The notes under the pieces: generated by a model
What the model was told of the DNA's origin: nothing
Database searches by the model: none
The model's input: only the letters and a program-made list of their open reading frames with translations
In this document: one piece after another, positions 14,132 through 21,665 of the stretch
How positions within the stretch are numbered: position 1 is the stretch's first letter
How the letters are laid out: each line of letters starts with the position of its first letter
Program-made: the position numbers and the translations under genes
Source of the DNA: a virus
Direction: 5' to 3' (one strand)
Length of the DNA stretch: 27,068 nt
Virus record (IMG/VR): IMGVR_UViG_3300006325_000101
Span: 1-27,068 of that record

Positions 14132-16372
14132 CTAGTGGACTGTATGTTTAATTTCCTCTTTTTCTAAAATAAATTTTTTATCTTTAACATTTATTTTAAT
14201 CTTTCCACCAGTTTTTAATGAGCCAAATAGTAACATTTTTGATAACGGACGTTTAATATCTTTATCAATTACACGTTGTAATGGTCTTGCACCCATTTTT
14301 TGATTAAATCCTTTATCAACTAATACGTCGATAGCTTCATCAGTAATACTTATGTCAACTTCCTTGTCTTTTAACATCTCTTTTAACTGTACTAAGAACT
14401 TACCAACAATTTTTATCATTGTGTTCTTATCTAGTTTATCGAACACAATAACACCGTCTAGTCTATTGCGGAACTCTGGAGGGAAGTATTTCTTAAGTTC
14501 CACATCTTCAAATTCTGCATCGTCACTACCAAATCCTATTAAACTTTTTTCTGCTTCTACGGCTCCTAAATTAGTTGTTAGGATTAAAATAATGTTTCTA
14601 CAATCTGCGGTTTTACCATTACTACCTGTAATAAATCCGTTGTCCATAATTTGTAATAATAACGAACTAACATCAGGGTGTGATTTTTCAATTTCATCTA
14701 ATAATAAAACACAATTCGGCGCTTCTTGTAATCCCGTTATAAGTTGTCCTGCATTTTCTTCAAATCCTACATATCCTGGAGGTGAACCAATTAGTTTAGA
14801 AACAGAATGTTTCTCTTGATACTCTGACATATCAAATCTAATAAGTTTTACGCCAAGTTGTTTAGCAAGTTGTCTGGCAGTTTCAGTTTTACCTATCCCC
14901 GTTGGGCCCATAAACACAAAAGAACCAATTGGTTTGTTGTCTTCTTTTAATCCTGCTTGGGCAACTAGTATTTTATCGACAATATCTGATACTGCAACAT
15001 CTTGTCCATAAATTTCACCCTTAATATTCTTTTCTAAGTTAGCAAGATTTTGTGTTTCTTTTTCTTTAACTTGCTCTTCAGGAAGATTAACAGCTTTTGC
15101 TAGTTCATATTGTATTTCGTCTTCAGTTACAATTCTTTCTTCAACTTTTTTAAGATTAAATCTTGAACAAGCACAATCAAGTAAGTCAATTGCTTTATCA
15201 GGTAGTTTTTTATCTGCTTGATATTTTATACTCAATTTAATTGAGGCATCAACAGCTTCTTCTGTAATAGTAGTATTATGAAATTCTTCATAATATTTTT
15301 TAATTCCAAGTAAAATTTCTTTTGTAACTTCTTTACTAGGTTCATCAATAGTAACTCTAGCAAATCTCCGCATTAAAGCTCTGTCACTTTCAAAAAACTT
15401 GCGATATTCTTCCCAAGTAGTAGATGCAACTACTTTAATATTACCTCTAGTTAATACAGGCTTTAACATATTTGCAAGATCGTTTGAACTGCTACTACCA
15501 GCCGCCCCTGCTCCGCTAATCATATGTGCTTCGTCAATAAACACAATAGTTTTACCACGTTTCTTTAATGCCGCAATTACTAACTTAAAACGTTCTTCAA
15601 AATCACCTCTATACTTACTACCTGCTAACATAGACCCAATATCTAAATTATAAACATTGTATTCTTGTAAAAATTCTGGACATTCTTTCTTTACAATTTT
15701 CCAAGCAAGTCCTTCTGCGATAGCAGTTTTACCTACACCAGGATCACCAACAAGTAAACAATTATTTTTTGTTCTACGCCCAAGTGCTAAGGCAATTGTA
15801 TCTAATTCTTCGTGTCTGCCTACAACTGGATCAATTTTTCCAGCATCAACTGATTGATTTAAATTAGTTGTAAAAGAACGTAACGCCCTAGAAGCCATTC
15901 CTTGTGTTTCTTCATCTTCATAATTTGCTTCTAGTTCATTGTTTAAGTAATCTGCAAATTTAGTTTTATCAATATTTGCTTTTGTAATATTATAATATGC
16001 CCATGACTTTTGTTCGTTCATCATGCTAAGAAAAACGTCAGAGATTTCAATACTTTGACGTCCGCTAAACAATACTTGTGTGAATGCTCTATTAAGAACA
16101 CGTTCTACGGCGTGTGTTTTTTTTGGTTTATACTTTTTCTTCTCAGGTTCAATAACTATAATATCTTTACAATTAGATTTTAGATAATGCTCAAGATTCT
16201 TTTTAATAAATTCATGGTCAGCACCAAAACCTTCCATAATTTTAGCAAAGCTATCTTCACATAACATAGCAAAGAGTAAATGCTCAATAGTTACGTATTC
16301 GTGGTTCAGTTTTTTAGAAACATCAACCGCTTTATCAAATACTAACTGTAATTGTTTACTAGGTTCAACCAT
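14132..16372 (-). CDS. clpA: ClpA-like AAA+ unfoldase with ClpP-binding loop
   Basis: A 746-residue double-ring AAA+ ATPase that would unfold proteins and feed them to ClpP. Order: Clp N-domain repeats (1-150), first AAA module with Walker A GDPGVGKT (209-216), pore loop KYRG (253) and Walker B IVFIDEAH (276-283), then second module with Walker A GPTGIGKT (489-496), pore loop GYVG (533-536) and Walker B VLLLDE (555-560). There is no ClpB middle coiled coil. LIGF at 611-614 lies where ClpA has its IGL/IGF loop for docking to ClpP, so protease partnership is likely retained. Length is close to E. coli ClpA (758). ATG 16372 follows def by two bases behind AAGGAT. No ClpP is present in the window, so host ClpP is the presumed partner. 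Confidence 0.96.
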   Translation of the reverse strand: MVEPSKQLQLVFDKAVDVSKKLNHEYVTIEHLLFAMLCEDSFAKIMEGFGADHEFIKKNLEHYLKSNCKDIIVIEPEKKKYKPKKTHAVERVLNRAFTQVLFSGRQSIEISDVFLSMMNEQKSWAYYNITKANIDKTKFADYLNNELEANYEDEETQGMASRALRSFTTNLNQSVDAGKIDPVVGRHEELDTIALALGRRTKNNCLLVGDPGVGKTAIAEGLAWKIVKKECPEFLQEYNVYNLDIGSMLAGSKYRGDFEERFKLVIAALKKRGKTIVFIDEAHMISGAGAAGSSSSNDLANMLKPVLTRGNIKVVASTTWEEYRKFFESDRALMRRFARVTIDEPSKEVTKEILLGIKKYYEEFHNTTITEEAVDASIKLSIKYQADKKLPDKAIDLLDCACSRFNLKKVEERIVTEDEIQYELAKAVNLPEEQVKEKETQNLANLEKNIKGEIYGQDVAVSDIVDKILVAQAGLKEDNKPIGSFVFMGPTGIGKTETARQLAKQLGVKLIRFDMSEYQEKHSVSKLIGSPPGYVGFEENAGQLITGLQEAPNCVLLLDEIEKSHPDVSSLLLQIMDNGFITGSNGKTADCRNIILILTTNLGAVEAEKSLIGFGSDDAEFEDVELKKYFPPEFRNRLDGVIVFDKLDKNTMIKIVGKFLVQLKEMLKDKEVDISITDEAIDVLVDKGFNQKMGARPLQRVIDKDIKRPLSKMLLFGSLKTGGKIKINVKDKKFILEKEEIKHTVH

Positions 16373-16374
16373 TG

Positions 16375-16890
16375 TTATCCTTGTTTAACTTTTTTTAAAA
16401 ATTTATGACGTTTCCTCTTAGCCATATCTAACTTTAATTTACTTACTCGATCTGTATAATTAATACCGTATAAGTGATCGTATTCGTGTCCAAATATTCT
16501 TGCATTCCAGCCTGTTAATTCTATAGTTTGTTCTTGTTGTTTACTATCAAAACATTCAACTATTAAGCCTGCAGGGCGTTTTACTTTAATATATAAGAAA
16601 GGAAAACTTAAACACCCTTCTTCACCTATAACTGTAGTGTCAGTTACGTGAGTTATTTTAGGGTTAATAATAGCAAATGGTACATCGTCTTCATAGCCTT
16701 TTAACTCAACTGGATTCATAATAAAGATTTGTGCATCTAGTTCAACTTGGTTAGCCGCTAATCCAATGCCCCTATGTTGGGTCATTATAGCTGACATTTC
16801 TTTTTCAATTTCTATAGCGTCGGTTACTTTAAAGTCGAACGGTGCTACCGTTTTTTCTAACCAGCTATTAGGAGCTTCTATTAATTTCAT
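16375..16890 (-). CDS. def: Peptide deformylase
   Basis: A 171-residue metalloenzyme that removes the formyl group from new protein N-termini. All three family motifs are present: GIGLAANQ (41-48), EGCLS (91-95, with the metal-binding Cys) and HEYDH (135-139, metal-binding His pair and catalytic Glu). Marine T4-like phages often carry such genes. Unlike the shortened phage forms, this one has a normal length and a basic C-terminal tail (AKRKRHKFLKKVKQG). Its start ATG 16890 lies 23 bases inside the end of dnaJ, and clpA follows two bases after its stop, so the three form one unit. Confidence 0.97.
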   Translation of the reverse strand: MKLIEAPNSWLEKTVAPFDFKVTDAIEIEKEMSAIMTQHRGIGLAANQVELDAQIFIMNPVELKGYEDDVPFAIINPKITHVTDTTVIGEEGCLSFPFLYIKVKRPAGLIVECFDSKQQEQTIELTGWNARIFGHEYDHLYGINYTDRVSKLKLDMAKRKRHKFLKKVKQG

Positions 16891-17737
16891 TCTGTATTTT
16901 TCTTAAACGTTCTCTAATTTTTTCATTCTTAATTTTAGGTGTAATACCATGTACTTTAATATATAATTTTCCAATTGTTCTAGTTCTATGATCTGGTAAA
17001 CCTTGTTCATGTACGCTAAATGTTGTTCCTGAGTTTGATCCTGCTGGTACTGTAACATTTAGTTTCTTACCGTGTAAAGTATCTATTTTAAGATTTGTAC
17101 CTAACATAAGATCAATTAAATCAATATTTTTATTTAGATATAAATCCAGTCCATCTACTTCGTAAATAGGATGTCTCTTTATTCTTATTTTAACATGAAG
17201 ATCCCCTGGTTGTCTACCTGGAAAGTGCTCATTTCCGCCCATGCCTCTAAAATTCATCATATCTCCATGTCTAACACCAGGAGGAATATCAATGTTAACA
17301 GTTTGTTCTTGTCCGCTAGGAAGTCTATATGATGCAAGTAATTTTTTACCTGTTACTACATCTTCTAAATCAATATCTGCGGCAATTGTTATGTTTTGAT
17401 TTTTTTGTCTTTGAAATCCGCGACCAAAAAACGGATTTCCTTGATTATCACCAAAGAATTGATTGAAGATATCTTCTACGTTTATATTATGATTAGTATG
17501 GAAATGAGTATGTTGTTGACGAGCTTGATGTTGCGGATCAACAGTACCAAATTGATCATACATTGATTTCTTTTGTGGATCCTTTAGTACGTCATATGCT
17601 TCATTAATTTCTTTAAATTGTTCTTCATTTCCCCCGCGATCAGGATGATATTGCATAGCTTTCTTTTTGAAAGCATCTTTAACATCGTTTTTTGAGGCGT
17701 TGCGAGGAACTCCTAGTATGTCGTAGTAATTTGCCAT
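16868..17737 (-). CDS. dnaJ: DnaJ/CbpA-type co-chaperone without zinc finger
   Basis: A 289-residue J-domain protein that should stimulate host DnaK. Residues 1-65 form the J domain with HPD at 31-33 and EINEAYDVLKDP. A Phe/Asn/Gly-rich linker (about 70-115) follows, then C-terminal substrate-binding domains with PPGVRHGDMMNFRGMG, PGDLHVKI and LTGxNL-like DLMLGTNLKI. The CxxCxGxG zinc-finger repeats of class A DnaJ are absent, so it is class B, like CbpA. It lies in front of def and clpA with overlapping genes, making a chaperone, deformylase and unfoldase operon. ATG 17737 gives the canonical MANYYDILGV start. Confidence 0.95.
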   Translation of the reverse strand: MANYYDILGVPRNASKNDVKDAFKKKAMQYHPDRGGNEEQFKEINEAYDVLKDPQKKSMYDQFGTVDPQHQARQQHTHFHTNHNINVEDIFNQFFGDNQGNPFFGRGFQRQKNQNITIAADIDLEDVVTGKKLLASYRLPSGQEQTVNIDIPPGVRHGDMMNFRGMGGNEHFPGRQPGDLHVKIRIKRHPIYEVDGLDLYLNKNIDLIDLMLGTNLKIDTLHGKKLNVTVPAGSNSGTTFSVHEQGLPDHRTRTIGKLYIKVHGITPKIKNEKIRERLRKIQNEINRSS

Positions 17738-17780
17738 ACTAGTACTTATCTTAATATTTAATGTCGGTTAAAATTGCTGA

Positions 17781-18098
17781 TTATTTACGTCTTGGTATAC
17801 TTGCACCAGGCTTGCCAACATATAATCCAAAGAATGCCGCACCTGCACCAACTATAGTTGAGATGAACATAGCTTGGGCGTTAGTTGGATCTGGCAATCC
17901 CATAAACCAAGATACTGATGTATAGAAAGCATAAATGTATGCCAACATAATAAGTCTAGGTATTAATCTAAACTTATCCATAATACCAGCTGTTTGATTA
18001 TACCAGGTATTATCTTCGTCACCAGATGCAGGAACTAAATCTGCTTTATCTAATTCATATTCCCTACTAGTTTCTTTTACAGGAATTTTGTCACTCAC
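17781..18098 (-). CDS. Small two-helix membrane protein, holin candidate
   Basis: A 105-residue protein with a charged N-terminal 40 residues, two hydrophobic segments (about 46-66 and 74-96) and a short basic tail (SIPRRK). The segment FRLIPRLIMLAYIYAFYTSVSWFM followed by LPDPTNAQA and a Gly/Ala-rich second helix (IVGAGAAFFGLYVG) resembles a conserved small membrane protein of marine phages that is sometimes labelled as holin. Size and topology fit a class II holin, but so do other roles. It starts at ATG 18098, overlapping the MscS-like gene stop (ATGA), and is the last gene of the membrane block, about 3.9 kb from the endolysin. Confidence 0.7.
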   Translation of the reverse strand: MSDKIPVKETSREYELDKADLVPASGDEDNTWYNQTAGIMDKFRLIPRLIMLAYIYAFYTSVSWFMGLPDPTNAQAMFISTIVGAGAAFFGLYVGKPGASIPRRK

Positions 18099-18502
18099 TT
18101 TTTGTCTCCATTTTTAATAGTCTCGATATCTTTACGATTCTTAACAATTTCTGTCTTATTATTATTAGGAGTATGATCGAAGATAACCTTTTCTAATTTT
18201 AAAAATGGTATTCTATCATTAGGTACATAACGCCATATATAGTCGCCATCCCATTCACCACTTACTTTAGTAATTCCAAATACAGTTTCAGTTAGGCCTA
18301 TTTTTACTATTAATGCTCTTTCGCCGTCGAGTATAACTTTATCACCTTCTTTAAATTGAGGGTTTAATTTAAATGCTATACCTTTGGCAAGTTTAGTAGC
18401 CCAATCTTTAAACCAGATAGCAATCATTATGGACATTAATACAGCTATCCACGGCATTAATATATCTGTTAGCCCTAAGGATAAATCGCTTAATCCATTC
18501 AT
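18095..18502 (-). CDS. Miniature MscS-like membrane protein
   Basis: A 135-residue protein with one transmembrane helix (about 13-31) followed by an amphipathic basic helix and a beta domain. Residues 49-100 read FKEGDKVILDGERALIVKIG, then TVFG and YIWRYVPNDRIPFLK, which matches the plan of the MscS beta domain (GDxV, GxVxxI, T and a PN motif before the last strand; here VPN at 93-95). The usual MscS has three or more helices and a larger cytoplasmic cage (286 residues), so this is a stripped form. It overlaps both neighbours by ATGA. Whether it makes a channel is unknown; a wall-side or membrane-sensing role in lysis is possible. Confidence 0.6.
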   Translation of the reverse strand: MNGLSDLSLGLTDILMPWIAVLMSIMIAIWFKDWATKLAKGIAFKLNPQFKEGDKVILDGERALIVKIGLTETVFGITKVSGEWDGDYIWRYVPNDRIPFLKLEKVIFDHTPNNNKTEIVKNRKDIETIKNGDKK

Positions 18503-18747
18503 TTTTTGCTCTCCAACTTTTTCATACGTTTATCCATAGCCTCTAATTTTTCTTTAAGGATAGGAAATTTTCGCATCTGCTTTTCTTCGTCTGTTATTAA
18601 CTTTATGTGGTAGCGTTTAGCCGCCCAAGTGTATAATTGGTCTACTTTATTGTAAAACCATACACCTAGTTTCGTGCCGCGAAACCATTTTTCGGTTGCG
18701 CCACCTAGAATACTGCCAGCTATTGCTTTTATTAGAAAAAACCACAT
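18499..18747 (-). CDS. Small membrane-anchored protein with coiled-coil tail
   Basis: An 82-residue protein. The first 20 residues (MWFFLIKAIAGSILGGATEK) form a short hydrophobic, Gly-containing helix, followed by an aromatic and basic region and a C-terminal charged helix (ILKEKLEAMDKRMKKLESKK) that may be a coiled coil. It starts at ATG 18747 with AAAGGAGC and a NATAAATA late promoter 25 bases upstream. It overlaps the MscS-like gene by ATGA. I do not recognise a family. Confidence 0.7.
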   Translation of the reverse strand: MWFFLIKAIAGSILGGATEKWFRGTKLGVWFYNKVDQLYTWAAKRYHIKLITDEEKQMRKFPILKEKLEAMDKRMKKLESKK

Positions 18748-18772
18748 TTTTGCTCCTTTAATAATGTATTAG

Positions 18773-18780
18773 TATTTATC
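18773..18780 (-). promoter_or_regulatory. Late promoter, NATAAATA type
   Basis: The minus strand reads GATAAATA in the 43-base gap between genes at 18791 and 18747, 26 bases before the start and followed by AAAGGAGC. It splits the membrane block into an upstream stator-like part and a downstream part with the MscS-like and holin-like genes. Confidence 0.72.
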
Positions 18781-18790
18781 AGGATGTGGT

Positions 18791-19591
18791 TTACGGAATA
18801 TCGTTGGCGCTTCCGCCTCTATCTGTGGGTAATTGCTGTTCTTGGGTGTTATTATTAATATCTGGTGTACCATCTGGTGATACACCTATATCAACTTGTT
18901 CTTCTGGTGTCCCGTCAGAAGTATTAGCTTGTTGCTCTCTAATAGAGTCAGTATCACCAAAGAAAGAAGTAGGTTCTTCAGGTGGTGTAGGTTGATGGAT
19001 AATCTTAGATGTCTTATCACCCGTATCTATTATAGTATAATCCTTTATATTAATATGGTCTTCAGGTAAGATATATGGAACGTATTTTTGACGGTCTTCT
19101 TTTTCATCACCCTTATGTGAATTTCCTTTTTTCTTAGGTACAATTTTTACTGAAATTGCTTGACCACCTCGTTGGCTTTCAATGCCAACTAACATCTTAT
19201 GTAATTCTTTGTCGTAAGGCATAATATAAGCACGAGGCTGACCTTTGTTAGCTACTAATCCTAATTTAACTAACCAAGCCATTTTATGTTCTTCGCTTTT
19301 CTTTGGTATTAACCATACGTAAATATTACCCTCTATATTTCTTTTTACATTGGGTTCTACAATATATGATCCTACAAGATAATAACTTTTGTTATTAGGG
19401 TGTTCTGCATACGGAAATCCGTAGATTGCTTTTAATCCTATCCATGAACTTGCTATAGATAGTAATAATGCTATAGTTATTATAGCTTTAACATACCATC
19501 TAGTATTAGATGAAGTAATAAAGATCCATAGTACTAGGGAGCTAATCAATAGTAATACAAGTACTAAAAATACGTGACCTTGAATAACCAT
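18791..19591 (-). CDS. Two-helix membrane protein with long disordered tail, stator-operon partner
   Basis: A 266-residue protein. Two hydrophobic helices (about 6-26 and 34-53) are followed by a soluble region (about 60-155) with strands such as YYLVGSYIV and NIYVWLIPKK, a charged Lys-rich section, and a Pro/Asp/Gln-rich tail of about 70 residues. No OmpA-like or other peptidoglycan-binding motif is seen. It starts at ATG 19591, overlapping the stop of the ExbD-like gene by one base (TAATG), so it belongs to the same transcript and may be a third subunit. Function unknown. Confidence 0.75.
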   Translation of the reverse strand: MVIQGHVFLVLVLLLISSLVLWIFITSSNTRWYVKAIITIALLLSIASSWIGLKAIYGFPYAEHPNNKSYYLVGSYIVEPNVKRNIEGNIYVWLIPKKSEEHKMAWLVKLGLVANKGQPRAYIMPYDKELHKMLVGIESQRGGQAISVKIVPKKKGNSHKGDEKEDRQKYVPYILPEDHINIKDYTIIDTGDKTSKIIHQPTPPEEPTSFFGDTDSIREQQANTSDGTPEEQVDIGVSPDGTPDINNNTQEQQLPTDRGGSANDIP

Positions 19592-20262
19592 TAGTTTCCT
19601 TCCGAAGTGTCGTAACCACTATTTTCAACAGTTTTAACTATTTGAAATGGAAGTTCATTAAGTTCTATAATATCACCGTCTTCGTTTACAGTAAATCGTA
19701 CAATTGTTTTCTCTTCACCTTTGCGAATTAAAAAAACTTTTTTAAGATACACTAAACCATATGGGTTTAGTTTTTCTATGTTAACCACTACAGGTATTTG
19801 ATCATAATAGTCTTTATCAAGTACTTCATTTCGTGGTGCTCGTCTATATAAATGTATATTGACAATATATTCGCCTGCAATAATACCTCTAATTGTTACG
19901 TGTTCTATATTACGTCTAACAGTAACCTTTTTACCAGTTGTAAGCATTACGGTATCATTAGACCTTCCTAGATCATCTCTATCTAGGTTCATTAACCCTC
20001 TATCTTTTTGTTTAAAGCCAACTACATTTCCAATTGGATCTTTAACCCAAGTATCAATGTCATCTTCACTATTATCTGGCCATGAAGTTGTAATGATAAA
20101 TTCTGCAATTACTTCTACATTAGATTTTTTAGCAACTGGATTTATTAAGATAAAAGCTAAAACAAAAAGAAAAACGAAACCCACTAAGGTATTGAAAAGC
20201 AAATCAATGAATGCTATTTGGGAACCGTATGTTCTAATTCGATCAAGTCGAAGAAATCTCAT
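19591..20262 (-). CDS. ExbD/TolR/MotB-like single-span membrane protein
   Basis: A 223-residue protein with a short basic N-terminus, one transmembrane helix beginning AFIDLLFNTLVGFVFLFVLA (about 17-40) and a soluble, probably periplasmic region of beta strands. An Asp sits at the start of the helix (residue 20), the position of the proton-carrying Asp in ExbD, TolR and MotB. The periplasmic part (YIVNIHLYRRAP, VYLKKVFLIRKGEEKTIV) does not look like an OmpA domain. The frame extends to a TTG at 20277, but ATG 20262 has AAAGG seven bases upstream. It overlaps the ExbB-like gene by 20 bases, the order found in ion-driven stator pairs. The partner makes this call; alone it would be weak. Confidence 0.68.
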   Translation of the reverse strand: MRFLRLDRIRTYGSQIAFIDLLFNTLVGFVFLFVLAFILINPVAKKSNVEVIAEFIITTSWPDNSEDDIDTWVKDPIGNVVGFKQKDRGLMNLDRDDLGRSNDTVMLTTGKKVTVRRNIEHVTIRGIIAGEYIVNIHLYRRAPRNEVLDKDYYDQIPVVVNIEKLNPYGLVYLKKVFLIRKGEEKTIVRFTVNEDGDIIELNELPFQIVKTVENSGYDTSEGN

Positions 20263-20773
20263 TCCTGTACCTTTCAAGGTCTTGCTGGAGTCTAAAGTAC
20301 TGGAATTTTAATAGTGTGCTTGTTATTAAACCTGTAAGTGTTGTATACAATGCAGTAGACATTCCAACTGCCATATTTGCTAATGCTTGTTGAACAGATG
20401 AAACGTCAGATATATTAATACCTTTAAACGCACCTGTTAACATTAATATAAAACCAGCAACCGTACCAATTAGCCCCATAGTTAATAAGACATCCGAAGC
20501 GAACCATCCTGTCTCGTGCCGTATATCAACGTTTTTAATTTCGTCTAACTCTTTATTTGCTAGTTTGCTTAATAACCAAGATTCATAACCGCAATGAACT
20601 GTCATCCCGTAGAAGATCGTGAGGATCAAAAACGATAATTTCGTTTTATCATTTACCCAAAGGGTAGTGTGTACATCGAATAATAATAGCCCGATAGTCG
20701 CAACTATTAATAAACTAAAGAACCACCACCACTTCAAGAAGATAGTGTGTTTCCTAATAGCCGGTATGTCCAT
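20243..20773 (-). CDS. ExbB/TolQ/MotA-like proton-channel protein
   Basis: A 176-residue protein with four hydrophobic segments (about 14-33, 45-62, 92-113 and 131-155). The third and fourth carry the family hallmarks: LTMGLIGTVAGFILMLTGAF (97-116) and ALANMAVGMSTALYTTLTGL (130-149), with conserved Gly and Thr residues of the ExbB/TolQ ion path (TT at 144-145). Family members use proton or sodium flow to drive work across the envelope as pentamers around a dimer of the ExbD/MotB subunit. The cytoplasmic loop is short, so this is a minimal form. The next gene encodes the expected single-span partner. The energised substrate and purpose in a phage are unknown. Confidence 0.82.
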   Translation of the reverse strand: MDIPAIRKHTIFLKWWWFFSLLIVATIGLLLFDVHTTLWVNDKTKLSFLILTIFYGMTVHCGYESWLLSKLANKELDEIKNVDIRHETGWFASDVLLTMGLIGTVAGFILMLTGAFKGINISDVSSVQQALANMAVGMSTALYTTLTGLITSTLLKFQYFRLQQDLERYRNEISST

Positions 20774-20780
20774 GACTATG

Positions 20781-20787
20781 TATTTAG
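20781..20787 (-). promoter_or_regulatory. Possible late-promoter variant CTAAATA
   Basis: The minus strand reads ACTAAATA eight bases before ATG 20773. The same CTAAATA occurs on both strands of the phoH divergent region. It differs from NATAAATA by one base, and the start codon is very close, so the leader would be almost absent. Weak. Confidence 0.3.
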
Positions 20788-20822
20788 TGTGTTTTATTTT
20801 TTTAGAATTTAAAAAGAAATTT

Positions 20823-20841
20823 TAGGCATAGGATATGCCTA
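20823..20841 (-). terminator. Hairpin between spanin and stator-like genes, possible terminator
   Basis: An exact inverted repeat TAGGCATA / TATGCCTA with a three-base loop lies 17 bases after the outer spanin stop. On the minus strand it is followed by AAAATTTCTTTTT, a broken U-run. It may end the lysis transcript before the stator-like genes; the stem is AT-rich and short, so termination would be partial at best. Confidence 0.45.
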
Positions 20842-20857
20842 TTAAGTGTATAGATAA

Positions 20858-21244
20858 TTATTCTTTCTTAATTTTATCTTCAGGCTCGTAATATTCTTTA
20901 TATTGATTGATTATTTCTCTTTGCTTAATAATATACGCTCTTATTTGTGCAAAATTTATACTAAGAGTTTCATAACCTTCATCTGTGAGTCCAAAAAGAA
21001 CTGGATCAGCGCCTGATTGTTTAACTTTTTCAAGAACCTCTGCAGAATTTTCTGAGTTGATAATGTACCACTTTAACTCCTCTACCTTAAGCGGATCAGG
21101 AAGTTGTAAGTTGAGCGGTTGTCGTTCAACTTCTGTTTTAAAAATGTCCAGCTTCTTTACAGTACTACAACTAGTTGTAAGAAATATAATTGGGATTAGC
21201 AATACTAGGACACTCAGGATTGATCTGAGACTTCTTCGTTGCAT
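20858..21244 (-). CDS. Outer-membrane lipoprotein, o-spanin-like
   Basis: A 128-residue protein with a type II signal peptide: basic MQRRSLRS, hydrophobic ILSVLVLLIPIIFL and lipobox LTTSC, giving lipidation at Cys26. The mature part has a Pro/Leu-rich stretch (LNLQLPDPLKVEE) and ends in a charged helix. Its start overlaps the end of the inner-membrane gene by 74 bases in another frame, the classic overlapping arrangement of Rz/Rz1 spanins, which fuse inner and outer membranes in the last step of lysis. At about 100 mature residues it is larger than lambda Rz1. Function is inferred from arrangement and signal. Confidence 0.75.
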   Translation of the reverse strand: MQRRSLRSILSVLVLLIPIIFLTTSCSTVKKLDIFKTEVERQPLNLQLPDPLKVEELKWYIINSENSAEVLEKVKQSGADPVLFGLTDEGYETLSINFAQIRAYIIKQREIINQYKEYYEPEDKIKKE

Positions 21245-21665
21245 TTTTCTCTTTCTCCGTTAAAGGTGAACCGGTAGCGATTTCAAAACATCTATTCGCA
21301 TGAGCAGTTCCTTTATTAATGACTTTTTCCATAATTTTTGCTTTTTTAAGAGCAAGGGCGCCTACATCACGCTTTTTGCCTGATGCATTTATTTTATTAA
21401 ATTTTTCTTCTGTATCTGCTAGTTCTTTAGCAAGTGTTAAATTTGTTTGTTGTAACGCTTTACTAATTTCTTGTTGCTTTTTAAAGTCTGCTTGTACTTG
21501 TTCTATAACAGCTCTTTGATCAGAAATACTTTGTTCTAATTTCATATTATTAGCTTCACTAACAGCCAAGTCAGCTTTAAGTGTTTTTACATACACATAA
21601 GCACCACCAATACCGCTGAGTATTGCTAGTATTATTATAATTTTTATGGTACTAAATATTCCCAC
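21171..21665 (-). CDS. Inner-membrane coiled-coil protein, i-spanin-like
   Basis: About 164 residues with an N-terminal transmembrane helix (IKIIIILAILSGIGGAYVYV), a long heptad-patterned coiled coil (about 30-105), and a C-terminal region with ANRCFEIATGSPLT and a second Cys (NPECPS). This is the plan of Rz-type i-spanins, including the CFEIATG segment. The frame also offers GTG at 21671, but GTG 21665 has GGAG seven bases upstream. It overlaps the acyl-carrier-like gene by 14 bases and the lipoprotein gene by 74. It lies on the same transcript as the endolysin, supporting a lysis role. Confidence 0.78.
   Translation of the reverse strand: MGIFSTIKIIIILAILSGIGGAYVYVKTLKADLAVSEANNMKLEQSISDQRAVIEQVQADFKKQQEISKALQQTNLTLAKELADTEEKFNKINASGKKRDVGALALKKAKIMEKVINKGTAHANRCFEIATGSPLTEKEKNATKKSQINPECPSIANPNYISYN

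Noticed and set aside
14132-16372. ClpB disaggregase
   Set aside because: There is no middle coiled-coil domain between the two ATPase modules, and an IGF loop is present, so ClpA fits.
20243-20773. Zorya defence system (ZorA/ZorB)
   Set aside because: The pair is stator-like, but the first protein lacks the long ZorA cytoplasmic tail, the second has no OmpA-type domain, and no ZorC, ZorD or ZorE gene is nearby.
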